IMG/VR virus record: IMGVR_UViG_3300047326_000020
Span: 1 to 24,745 of that record
Direction: 5' to 3' (one strand)
Length of the DNA: 24,745 bases
Origin: a virus
The stretch's first letter is position 1, and each line of letters opens with the position of its first letter. A program made the position numbers and the translations under genes. Below the pieces are notes generated by a model. The model was not told where the DNA came from. It worked only from the letters and a program-made list of their open reading frames with translations, and searched no databases. This document shows, in pieces, positions 5,854-10,885 of this stretch.

Positions 5854-5883
5854 ATATTGGGGAAAGAGTTCCTCCGCTGTCAA
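5854..5883 (-). promoter_or_regulatory. Leftward early promoter
   Basis: On the minus strand there is a perfect -35 TTGACA (5883-5878), an 18-base spacer and a weak -10 CAATAT (5859-5854). Operator O2 abuts the -35 and operator O1 fills the spacer. The expected start of transcription falls at or next to the A of the HTH gene ATG (5846), so there is little or no 5' leader. Confidence 0.6.
5859..5872. promoter_or_regulatory. Operator O1
   Basis: GGGGAAAGAGTTCC, one of four copies of the partial palindrome GGGGAA-N4-TTCC in the divergent intergenic region. It lies within the spacer of the leftward promoter, where a bound protein would block RNA polymerase. Confidence 0.7.
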
Positions 5884-5897
5884 GGAACTCATTCCCC
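5884..5897. promoter_or_regulatory. Operator O2
   Basis: GGAACTCATTCCCC; its reverse complement GGGGAATGAGTTCC fits the GGGGAA-N4-TTCC consensus. It directly abuts the -35 box of the leftward promoter and starts 25 bp from O1. Confidence 0.7.
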
Positions 5898-5967
5898 GCG
5901 CTATGCCCTGGGTAAGCGGAAGTAAACCTCCCTTCTGTTGCGACGTCGATCACAGTGGCGTCCTTTT

Positions 5968-5981
5968 GGGGAAAGTTTTCC
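5968..5981. promoter_or_regulatory. Operator O3
   Basis: GGGGAAAGTTTTCC, the third copy of the operator. It ends immediately before the -35 box of the rightward promoter, mirroring the O2 arrangement on the other promoter. Confidence 0.7.
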
Positions 5982-6010
5982 TTGACTATGGACGGTAATG
6001 GGGAAATAAT
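5982..6010 (+). promoter_or_regulatory. Rightward early promoter
   Basis: TTGACT at 5982-5987, a 17-base spacer and AATAAT at 6005-6010 give a near-consensus sigma-70 promoter. O3 abuts the -35 and O4 covers the -10. It reads into the rightward operon starting at 6041, whose ribosome-binding site (GGGAG) is at 6027-6031. Confidence 0.8.
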
Positions 6011-6013
6011 TCC
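6000..6013. promoter_or_regulatory. Operator O4
   Basis: GGGGAAATAATTCC, the fourth operator copy, 32 bp from O3. It overlaps the -10 of the rightward promoter completely, so occupancy should repress the rightward operon. Confidence 0.7.
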
Positions 6014-6040
6014 CACGTCACGGACAGGGAGTTTTTCACC

Positions 6041-6286
6041 ATGCAGCTTCAGACCCTCGGCAACTTGATCGGCAGCTCGAGCCACCTGGGCTCCTGCCCA
6101 ACGTGCGGCGCCCAGCACATGAGCACCCACGACCGCGTGCTTCCGAACCCCTCGGCCCCCTGGCAGTTCGTCTGCGCGAGGTGTGCGCAGACGCTCAAAG
6201 CGATCATCGAGTTCGAGGCGATCATGGACCAGGCTGTGAAGAGCCACCAAGACGAGCTCGGGCGCATCGAGTGGGAGCGCACATGA
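6041..6286 (+). CDS. Small zinc-finger-like protein, first gene of the rightward operon
   Basis: An 81-aa protein with two Cys pairs, CPTC at about residues 19-22 and CARC at about 45-48, plus nearby His residues. This is the layout of a single zinc ribbon. The C-terminal third is a charged helix. The ATG at 6041 has GGGAG ten bases upstream and lies about 25 bp after the promoter -10. As the first gene under the O3/O4-controlled promoter it is likely expressed very early. I do not recognise a named family. Confidence 0.7.
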   Translation: MQLQTLGNLIGSSSHLGSCPTCGAQHMSTHDRVLPNPSAPWQFVCARCAQTLKAIIEFEAIMDQAVKSHQDELGRIEWERT

Positions 6287-6483
6287 GCGCCGAGATCATC
6301 GACTTTCGATTTTTACAGATGCAGGCCCTCGCCCGCCAGATCGCCAAGGCCCGCGCTGCGGGTGACGGCCAGGTGGTCGACGAGCTCCTCCTCGAGGCCG
6401 AGCTCGTGTTCAACGCCTTGAAGCGCGAGCGCCTGGGCGAGATCGACCTCGCCGCCCGGGCGCGTGAGGAATGGGGCACGTGA
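6283..6483 (+). CDS. Small helical phage protein, 66 aa
   Basis: The ATG at 6283 overlaps the preceding stop (ATGA). The protein is almost entirely alpha-helical and charged: MQALARQIAKARAAGDGQVV, then LLLEAELVFNALKRERLG. No Cys, membrane segment or motif is visible. It is probably co-translated with the 294-aa protein that follows at a GTGA overlap. The function is unknown. Confidence 0.65.
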   Translation: MSAEIIDFRFLQMQALARQIAKARAAGDGQVVDELLLEAELVFNALKRERLGEIDLAARAREEWGT

Positions 6484-7364
6484 GCACCGAGCTCGTCATC
6501 TCCGCCCCCCTCCCGGTGCTCGCGATCCGCGAGCGCTCGCAGCACGTCCAGGCGCTCATCAAGGACCTGATGGTCGAGGAGGTGCACTACATGACCATCC
6601 CCGGCACCTCGGGCAAGGCCTTGACCAAGCAAGGCTCGGAGATGCTGCTCGCCTCCTTCCAGATCGCGGTCGAGCCCGAGATCGAGGACAAGAGCGACGC
6701 CGATGCGGTGCGCTACACGGTGCGCATCACCGGCCGGCATATGGGCTCCGGCATCATCGTCGGTGTGGGCGTCGGGCGCTGCTCCTCGAACGAGGAGAAG
6801 TACAAGTGGCAGGAGGCGGTGTGCCGCGAGGAGTTCGACGCGACGCCCGAGACCCGCCGGCGCATCAAGTGGTACCACAAGAAGGGCGGCAACGGCGTCT
6901 ATTCGGTCTACCAGGTGCGCACCAACCCTGAGGACAAGGCGAACACCGTCCTCAAGATGGCGAAGAAGCGCGCGCAGGTGGATCTGTGCCTGACCGCCCT
7001 CGCCGCCTCGGATGCGTTCAAGCGTCAGCCGCGGCCGCCAGATCCGCGCGGCACGCCGGTCTCGAGCAAGGATAAATCGAGTCAACAGGGCCTGGGGGAT
7101 GATGCCCGCGCACCGGCAGCCACGCCGAGCGCGGGAGGAGTGAGCGCCCCCGGAGGAAGGGGACCCGTGGCTGGGTCCCCTTCCTCTCCGCGCCCCGCCA
7201 CACAAGCGCAGCTCGGGCTCATCCGCCAGAAGCTCGATCGCGCCGGCATCGCCGAGAACTACTTCTTCGCGCAGTTCGAGATCGGCCGCTTCGAGGATCT
7301 CGCCTTCGAGCGCGTGAACCAGGCGCTCGCCTGGATCGATGAGCTCGACAAGGGACCGCCGTGA
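6480..7364 (+). CDS. Phage protein of the NTVLKMAKKRA family, possible recombination function
   Basis: A 294-aa protein. The GTG start at 6480 overlaps the previous stop (GTGA) and has GAGG upstream; an ATG at 6471 is too close to that site. Residues about 20-65 carry VEEVHYMTIPGTSGKALTKQ. Next come a strand pair with GVGVGRCSSNEEKYKW at about 100-115 and the helix ANTVLKMAKKRAQVDLCLTA near 162-181. These blocks occur in order in a widespread prophage family of unproven function, often near ssDNA-annealing or recombination genes. A Pro/Ser-rich linker then leads to a C-terminal domain (QLGLIRQKLDRAGI...FFAQFE) like a small helical binding module. The DNA-recombination role is inferred from neighbourhood. 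Confidence 0.7.
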   Translation: MSTELVISAPLPVLAIRERSQHVQALIKDLMVEEVHYMTIPGTSGKALTKQGSEMLLASFQIAVEPEIEDKSDADAVRYTVRITGRHMGSGIIVGVGVGRCSSNEEKYKWQEAVCREEFDATPETRRRIKWYHKKGGNGVYSVYQVRTNPEDKANTVLKMAKKRAQVDLCLTALAASDAFKRQPRPPDPRGTPVSSKDKSSQQGLGDDARAPAATPSAGGVSAPGGRGPVAGSPSSPRPATQAQLGLIRQKLDRAGIAENYFFAQFEIGRFEDLAFERVNQALAWIDELDKGPP

Positions 7365-7621
7365 AGGGGCGCGAGCGCCCGGGCTTCACGGCCGTCAAGG
7401 CGCGCCGTTGCCTTTGGCTCGGCTGCAATTACAACCTGGAGCGCGGCTCGACGCCTGACCGGATGTACTGCTACGCGCACCAGCAGGCGCTCGGGCCCGA
7501 GCTCGCCGAGCGGCTCCGCAAGGCCTACGGCACGGATGACTGGATGGCGGCGCTCGATGCGTGCCAGGCGCACGCGAAGTCGACGCGGGAGTTCGTCAAA
7601 ACCAAGGTGCGAGGAGGCTGA
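7361..7621 (+). CDS. Small Cys/His protein, 86 aa
   Basis: The GTG start at 7361 overlaps the preceding stop (GTGA). Near the N-terminus, [14 protein letters not shown] followed by YCYAHQQAL forms a Cys-x4-Cys...Cys-x2-His arrangement that could bind one zinc ion. The rest is helical and charged. It ends just before csrA, sharing the same rightward transcript. The family is not recognised. Confidence 0.65.
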   Translation: MKGRERPGFTAVKARRCLWLGCNYNLERGSTPDRMYCYAHQQALGPELAERLRKAYGTDDWMAALDACQAHAKSTREFVKTKVRGG

Positions 7622-7622
7622 C

Positions 7623-7811
7623 ATGCTGATTCTGACGCGACGAGCAGGGGAAGTGATCAAGATCGGCGACCACATCGAGGTCACGGTCATGGGGGTGAAG
7701 GGCAATCAGGTGCGGATCGGCATCAAGGCACCGCCGCAGGTGGTCGTCGATCGTGAGGAGATCGCGGCCAAGCGCATCGCGAATCCCGACTGGAGAAAGG
7801 CAGGCCCGTGA
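7623..7811 (+). CDS. csrA: CsrA/RsmA-type RNA-binding regulator
   Basis: A full-length 62-aa CsrA. It starts [10 protein letters not shown], with the RNA-contacting L4, R6 and R7, continues through [10 protein letters not shown], and has V42, R44, E46 and I47 at exactly the positions of bacterial CsrA, so RNA binding should be intact. CsrA dimers bind GGA motifs in mRNA leaders, usually blocking translation. The ATG at 7623 follows GAGGAGG. The gene is under the phage rightward early promoter, so the phage may use it to redirect host post-transcriptional control or to regulate its own messages. The C-terminal tail (about residues 50-62) is short and basic. Confidence 0.95.
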   Translation: MLILTRRAGEVIKIGDHIEVTVMGVKGNQVRIGIKAPPQVVVDREEIAAKRIANPDWRKAGP

Positions 7812-7961
7812 AGATCGGCGAGGAGACGTATCTCGGCGATGGGCTCTTCGTGTCCTTCGATGGCTACCCAGATCTGCCTGCGTGCCGAAGGGAACAAGGT
7901 CTACCTCGAGCCCGCGGTGTGGTACACGCTCCTAAGCGCGCGCAGGTGGATCTGTGCCTGA
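7808..7961 (+). pseudogene. Frameshifted small phage gene
   Basis: A GTG start at 7808 overlaps the csrA stop. The first 20 residues (YLGDGLFVSFDGY) match the start of a common small phage protein, but the continuation (QICLRAEGNKVYLEPAVWYT) is in another frame. One extra C in the CCC run at 7867-7869 explains the shift. After restoring the frame the protein would end at the TGA at 7959-7961, where the sequence passes into a copy of another gene. It is either a decayed gene or a base-calling error in the assembly. Confidence 0.65.
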
Positions 7962-8211
7962 CCGCTCTGGCGGCCTCTGACGCCTTCAAGCGCCAGCCAG
8001 CGCCCCCGAAGTCCCCCCACCCCCTACCAACGGGCGTCCCCCAGCGAGCGCCGCTCCTGGGGCTTCTAATGCGGCCGTGTCGTCGGGTGGGTCTGCTGTG
8101 GATAAACCCAGTGCCCCGGTGCAGCCGAAGCTCGCCACACCCGCCCAGGTCATCAAGCGCAAGGCCGACCAGGCGGGGCTCTCGGACACCTATTTCCTGG
8201 CGCAGTTCGAG
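7934..8211 (+). pseudogene. Decayed second copy of the C-terminal half of the 294-aa gene
   Basis: The first 32 bases (7934-7965) are identical to 6966-6997. The translation KRAQVDLCLTALAASDAFKR matches the earlier gene in frame. A frame change near the C5 run at 8003-8007 then leads to a Pro/Ser linker and LATPAQVIKRKADQAGLSDT plus YFLAQFE, which aligns with the end of the 294-aa protein (QAQLGLIRQKLDRAGIAENY, FFAQFE). The divergence of the second part suggests a related but different parent gene, brought in by recombination rather than by a recent tandem duplication. The N-terminal half is absent. Confidence 0.7.
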
Positions 8212-8269
8212 GTTTTGGCTTCGGTCTCGAGGCGACCGGCACCGCGTAAGGCGGGATCCGCGGCGGCCG
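8212..8269. repeat. 58-bp imperfect direct repeat, copy 1 (copy 2 at 8707-8764)
   Basis: The segment starting GTTTTGGCTTCGG shares about 50 of 58 positions with 8707-8764, including GAGGCGACCGGCACCG and GGCGGGATCCG. Copy 2 lies inside the 71-aa gene on the minus strand; copy 1 has no intact gene. The two copies flank the att-like junction in direct orientation. Confidence 0.75.
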
Positions 8270-8298
8270 GCGCTGCCAGGGCCACACGGGCCGGCGGG

Positions 8299-8316
8299 CC
8301 GTTCCACGTGGAACGG
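8299..8316. promoter_or_regulatory. parS-like palindrome
   Basis: CCGTTCCACGTGGAACGG is a perfect 18-bp palindrome whose core GTTCCACGTGGAAC matches the ParB-binding centromere site consensus known from pseudomonads and other bacteria. It lies 21 bp from the tRNA-like segment. No parA or parB gene is in the window, so host ParB would be the candidate ligand. It is not a terminator: the hairpin is followed by A residues, not T, on the plus strand. Confidence 0.5.
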
Positions 8317-8336
8317 TAAAAAAACGTTAATATTCA

Positions 8337-8381
8337 TGGTGGTGAGAGAGCGACTCGAACCCTCGACCTCGGCATTATGAG
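8337..8381 (-). other. tRNA-Met-like 3' half, probable phage attachment site (attP core)
   Basis: Read on the minus strand, the segment runs from an anticodon loop CTCATAA (anticodon CAT) through the 3' anticodon strand TGCCG, a 5-base variable loop AGGTC, a T-arm with loop TTCGAGT, an acceptor strand TCTCACC, the discriminator A and an encoded CCA. The T-stem has one G-G mismatch. The sequence 5' of the anticodon loop does not pair (TGGGT instead of CGGCA) and no D-arm or 5' acceptor strand exists, so this is not a functional tRNA. Identity beginning at the anticodon loop and running to CCA is the hallmark of tyrosine-integrase att cores. Confidence 0.65.
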
Positions 8382-8455
8382 ACCCACCCTCTACGAAATT
8401 CCCGGTGTTTTGAGGGCCTTGCACCCACATTTTCCCACCTAAACCGGCCTGGAGG

Positions 8456-8473
8456 GGGCACAAAAAGGGCACA
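8456..8473. repeat. Paired GGGCACA direct repeats, possible integrase arm sites
   Basis: GGGCACA occurs at 8456-8462 and 8467-8473, 11 bp apart, which is one helical turn and on the same DNA face. They lie about 75 bp from the tRNA-like core. Closely spaced short direct repeats beside a core are typical arm-type integrase sites. Only two copies are seen, so chance is not excluded. Confidence 0.35.
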
Positions 8474-8553
8474 CGGATTTCGCACGTATAAGCCCCAGGA
8501 GCGGCGATCGACAATTCGCGCGTAGTCTCGGGTTCGGAGCGGCAGAGGATGGA

Positions 8554-8569
8554 GCCTGGCAAGCCAGGC
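8554..8569 (-). terminator. Hairpin downstream of the late operon, possible terminator
   Basis: GCCTGGCTTGCCAGGC (minus strand) is a perfect inverted repeat with a 6-bp stem and 4-base loop (7 bp if the loop is taken as TT), 7 bases beyond the stop of the last late gene. There is no U-tract, so it would be at most a weak or factor-dependent terminator. Confidence 0.35.
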
Positions 8570-8575
8570 GTCGAG

Positions 8576-8791
8576 CTACCGGCCTCCGGTGATCCTTTTC
8601 CAGGCCTTGTGCATGCCGGTGCGCGACTGCGCCTCGAGGAGCGCCTTCAAGGCGTCCGGGTCGGCCGCCGCGGGGTCGAGCTCCTGGACCTCGATGCCCG
8701 CTTCCTGTTTTGGCTTCGGCTTTGAGGCGACCGGCACCGAGTACGGCGGGATCCGGGGCGGCGGGGTCGGCTTCGACCAGGGCCATCTCAT
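8576..8791 (-). CDS. Small proline-rich phage protein, 71 aa
   Basis: ATG at 8791 overlaps the preceding stop (ATGA). The N-terminal 35 residues are proline- and lysine-rich (MRWPWSKPTPPPRIPPYSVP) and the C-terminal half is helical (ADPDALKALLEAQ, then MHKAWKRITGGR). It is the last gene of the leftward virion/lysis operon. Part of its coding DNA (8707-8764) is repeated at 8212-8269 beyond the operon end. The function is unknown. Confidence 0.65.
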   Translation of the reverse strand: MRWPWSKPTPPPRIPPYSVPVASKPKPKQEAGIEVQELDPAAADPDALKALLEAQSRTGMHKAWKRITGGR

Positions 8792-9117
8792 GTGAGGTCG
8801 GCGATCGCTCCGCCGCGGATCCAGAAGTGGGCATTGCATCCGCCGTGCAACTGGATGCTCGAGCTGCCGGCGACCAGAGTCAGGTCCTCGAGGCCGCTGC
8901 CCTGGTGCGTCCAGCGCCCGGGCCCCGGGGTCACCTCCGCTGGGACGCCAGGCTTCCAGCAGATGACGCTGTGCGTGCCCACCGGGCCCTGGTTCGCCTG
9001 CCAGCATTTCGGGCACAGGAACTGCAGGCCGTCGCAGTCGGCGAAGGTCGCATCGTCCTGCCAGCTGTCGATGCCCGTGCGCTTGATGAACGCGGCCTCG
9101 AGCTCGGTGAGCCTCAC
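8788..9117 (-). CDS. Conserved phage protein with CPKC motif, 109 aa
   Basis: A start at GTG 9117 gives a GTGA overlap with the spanin stop and has GGAG eight bases upstream; an upstream GTG at 9126 is the alternative. Blocks include LQFLCPKCW, GPVGTHSVICWKPGVP, GPGRW, LVAGSSSIQL and GGCNAHFWIRGG. I recognise this order from proteins common at the end of prophage lysis regions (DUF6527-type). CPKC with later Cys and His suggests a bound metal. The molecular role is unknown. Confidence 0.75.
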   Translation of the reverse strand: MRLTELEAAFIKRTGIDSWQDDATFADCDGLQFLCPKCWQANQGPVGTHSVICWKPGVPAEVTPGPGRWTHQGSGLEDLTLVAGSSSIQLHGGCNAHFWIRGGAIADLT

Positions 9118-9578
9118 TTCGGCCACTCCGCGGCGAGCTCGCGGTAGTCCGCCATCACCGCCTCGAGGTGCTTCTTCAGGGCTTCGACGTCTGGCCGGAT
9201 ATTGACTGCTCCACCCACTGGCTCACCTCCCCCTCCTTGGGGATGGGCTGCGACGGTACCGGCGGGGGCTTGGGCGCCGGACACGGCACGACTTGCAGCT
9301 GGCGCTGTGCGGAACACGAGCAGAGGAGTGCTAACAGGGGTAAGAGCGGCGAGGTCTTGCAGATCTTTCGCATGTTGGGTCTCCGCGTTGAAGTCGACGG
9401 TGGCCTGGTGCTGGGCGGAGGCGCGCTCGGCGAGCACGGCGGTGGCGGTGTTCTCGGCCTGCTTCGCCTCGAAGTCGGCAAGCGCGGTCTTCGGCCCCAG
9501 GCCACCCAGGTGGTAGCCGAACGCGAAGCAGACGAGCACCGCGGCCAGGATCCCGCCCACCTTGAGCCAGGTGATCAC
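9114..9578 (-). CDS. Rz: Inner-membrane spanin (Rz-like)
   Basis: A 154-aa protein starting at a GTG that overlaps the previous stop (GTGA). It has one N-terminal membrane anchor (about residues 4-26: WLKVGGILAAVLVCFAFGYH), then a helical periplasmic domain rich in Ala and Gln (EAKQAENTATAVLAERASAQ). A second reading frame inside it encodes the matching o-spanin. This nested arrangement is the classic Rz/Rz1 pair. With Rz1 it would span the periplasm and fuse inner and outer membranes in the last lysis step. The C-terminal helix (KKHLEAVMADYRELAAEW) is typical. Confidence 0.8.
   Translation of the reverse strand: MITWLKVGGILAAVLVCFAFGYHLGGLGPKTALADFEAKQAENTATAVLAERASAQHQATVDFNAETQHAKDLQDLAALTPVSTPLLVFRTAPAASRAVSGAQAPAGTVAAHPQGGGGEPVGGAVNIRPDVEALKKHLEAVMADYRELAAEWPK
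9176..9373 (-). CDS. Rz1: Outer-membrane lipoprotein spanin (Rz1-like), embedded in Rz
   Basis: A 65-aa frame lying wholly inside the Rz gene in a different frame. MRKICKTSPLLPLLALLCSC is a lipoprotein signal with the lipobox LLCSC/ALLC. The mature part is proline-rich (PCPAPKPPPVPSQPIP), as in Rz1 proteins, and about 45 residues long. The ATG at 9373 is chosen as the start of the signal peptide. It would sit in the inner leaflet of the outer membrane and bind the Rz C-terminus. Confidence 0.82.
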   Translation of the reverse strand: MRKICKTSPLLPLLALLCSCSAQRQLQVVPCPAPKPPPVPSQPIPKEGEVSQWVEQSISGQTSKP

Positions 9579-9829
9579 GATGTGGGTGCGCCAGGCGGCA
9601 AGGATCTGCGCATCAGGCCTTCCAGCTTGTCGAGCTCCTGGGTCAGCCACTTGACGCGCTCCCGAGAGAGGGTGTTCTGCATGCGCACCTCATCGACGAT
9701 GTTCGAGATCTGGTGGCGCGCGGCCTCGAGCGAGTTGGCGTTACGCTCGAGCGCATCAATCATCGAGTTCGTGTCCGCAATGTCGATGCCGAGCCTGCGT
9801 GCCCGCTCGAGGAGGCCGGTGTCAGTCAT
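9575..9829 (-). CDS. Coiled-coil protein of the lysis cassette, 84 aa
   Basis: ATG at 9829 overlaps the upstream stop (ATGA). The sequence is a nearly continuous coiled coil (DIADTNSMIDALERNANSLE, then AARHQISNIVDEVRMQNTLS) with no membrane segment. The motif ERVKWL near residue 61 is shared with the C-terminal region of the neighbouring 91-aa membrane protein, suggesting the two interact or derive from a common ancestor. The function is unknown; its position between holin-like and spanin genes suggests a lysis accessory. Confidence 0.6.
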   Translation of the reverse strand: MTDTGLLERARRLGIDIADTNSMIDALERNANSLEAARHQISNIVDEVRMQNTLSRERVKWLTQELDKLEGLMRRSLPPGAPTS

Positions 9830-10101
9830 TTCACTAATCCCTTCAGCAGTAGCGCGACGAAAATCGCAGCCCCGGCCTGGACCGCGAACACCACTATCAC
9901 ACCGCACACCAGCCACCGCAGCCACTTGACCCGCTCGGTCAGGACCTTCAGATCGGTGAGCCCATCCCGCTGGCGCTCGATCTGAGTGTTCATCCTATCC
10001 AAGTTCTCTGTCAGCGCGCGGCGCTTTTCCTCGTCAGCTTCCTTGCGCAGGAGCGCCTTCAAGTCGCGCACCGTGTCGGTGTATTCGTTGCGCCGGTTCA
10101 C
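9826..10101 (-). CDS. Coiled-coil protein with C-terminal membrane anchor (XhlA-like)
   Basis: A 91-aa protein with a GTG start at 10101 overlapping the previous stop (GTGA). Residues about 10-55 form a charged coiled coil. ERVKWLRWL leads into a hydrophobic helix at about 62-88 (VCGVIVVFAVQAGAAIFVAL). A cytoplasmic coiled coil plus a C-terminal anchor is the layout of XhlA/haemolysin-like holin accessories. Its place directly after the holin-like gene supports that reading. It is an inference by architecture, not by a strong sequence match. Confidence 0.6.
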   Translation of the reverse strand: MNRRNEYTDTVRDLKALLRKEADEEKRRALTENLDRMNTQIERQRDGLTDLKVLTERVKWLRWLVCGVIVVFAVQAGAAIFVALLLKGLVK

Positions 10102-10265
10102 TGCTGCGCCCTCCGCGCCTCGAGGTCGTTGTAGTGACCAATCGCTGCGACCGCCGCGCCCAGGAGCACCAGGCCGATGTGCTGTCCGCCCAGGATCCCC
10201 ATCTCCACCGAGCCGCCAATGACTCCCGCGTAGCCCGTGATCTTCGTGCGGTTGGCCCAGAGCAC
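10098..10265 (-). CDS. Holin-like small membrane protein
   Basis: A 55-aa protein. The GTG start at 10265 shares one base with the endolysin stop (TAGTG). The sequence TGYAGVIGGSVEMGILGG and GLVLLGAAVAAIGHY gives one strong and one weak membrane helix, ending in a charged tail NDLEARRAQQ. A tiny hydrophobic protein immediately after the endolysin is the usual place for a holin. No sequence family is certain. It would form the inner-membrane lesions that release the endolysin. Confidence 0.6.
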   Translation of the reverse strand: MLWANRTKITGYAGVIGGSVEMGILGGQHIGLVLLGAAVAAIGHYNDLEARRAQQ

Positions 10266-10732
10266 TACCCAAAGCGCACGAGCTCGCCCAGTCGGTGCGC
10301 ACGCGGTCCCACTTCCGTCGCCCATGGCTGCGATGACTCCAGGTTGTCGGCCGCCTGGGCGAATTGTCCCGCCTTCATTTGCGAGAGGAAGTTCGGCCAC
10401 TTGGCTTCGAAGCGCGCAGCATTGCCGAGGCCGGTGTTGAAGTAGAGGGAATAGATCACCGTCTGCCGAGCCGGCGAAAGATCTGTGATCCACGGCATGC
10501 TCGGTGCGAGCTCGGACTCGCACGCGGCGATGTCGTTTGACAGTAGCTGCTCGGCTTCTGCCTGCGTGAGACCGCGGCCGGAAAGATTTCGACCGACACC
10601 GATCGACGGGTTGCCGACGACACTCGAGCCCGGGCCAATCGGCCGGCCGGTCTTGTCGTCATAGACGCGCAGCACCTCGCCCTCATCGCCGCGCAGCTCC
10701 TGGCGCAGCTGTGCCGCAGTGGTCGGGTTCAC
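10265..10732 (-). CDS. T4-lysozyme-like endolysin (glycoside hydrolase 24)
   Basis: A 155-aa muramidase that cleaves the MurNAc-GlcNAc bond of peptidoglycan. E17 in RGDEGEVLRVYDD corresponds to the catalytic Glu11 of T4 lysozyme and D26 to Asp20. The third residue of the triad (Thr26 in T4) appears as Ser43 in NPSIGVGRNL. The helical C-lobe includes ARQTVIYSLYFNTGLGN. No signal peptide is seen, so export depends on the holin. A GTG start at 10732 follows the stop of the 44-aa gene by one base. The DE and DD spacing fits the family well. Confidence 0.9.
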   Translation of the reverse strand: MNPTTAAQLRQELRGDEGEVLRVYDDKTGRPIGPGSSVVGNPSIGVGRNLSGRGLTQAEAEQLLSNDIAACESELAPSMPWITDLSPARQTVIYSLYFNTGLGNAARFEAKWPNFLSQMKAGQFAQAADNLESSQPWATEVGPRAHRLGELVRFG

Positions 10733-10733
10733 G

Positions 10734-10868
10734 CTACTTCAGATCTTTCTCGGCGCTCGCGATCTTGGTCTCGATCGCGCCCACCTTCGGTGCGAGCTTC
10801 GTGCACGCGAACCAGCCCAGGCCGAAGCCGACGACGAGCGCGAGCGAGGCAATAACAATCGTTTCCAT
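10734..10868 (-). CDS. 44-aa single-pass membrane protein
   Basis: METIVIASLALVVGFGLGWF forms one N-terminal membrane helix, followed by a charged helix (LAPKVGAIETKIASAEKDLK). ATG at 10868 has AGGAGA five bases upstream. It is the first gene of the lysis cassette, one base before the endolysin. It may be an antiholin, a second holin or a lysis accessory; which one cannot be told. Confidence 0.6.
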   Translation of the reverse strand: METIVIASLALVVGFGLGWFACTKLAPKVGAIETKIASAEKDLK

Positions 10869-10885
10869 CTCTGTCTCCTAAAAAG

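Noticed and set aside
8299-8316. Intrinsic terminator at the 18-bp palindrome
   Set aside because: On the plus strand the stem is followed by A residues; on the minus strand the T-run comes before the stem.
8337-8420. Functional tRNA gene
   Set aside because: Only the 3' half is present; there is no D-arm or 5' acceptor strand and the 5' anticodon stem does not pair.
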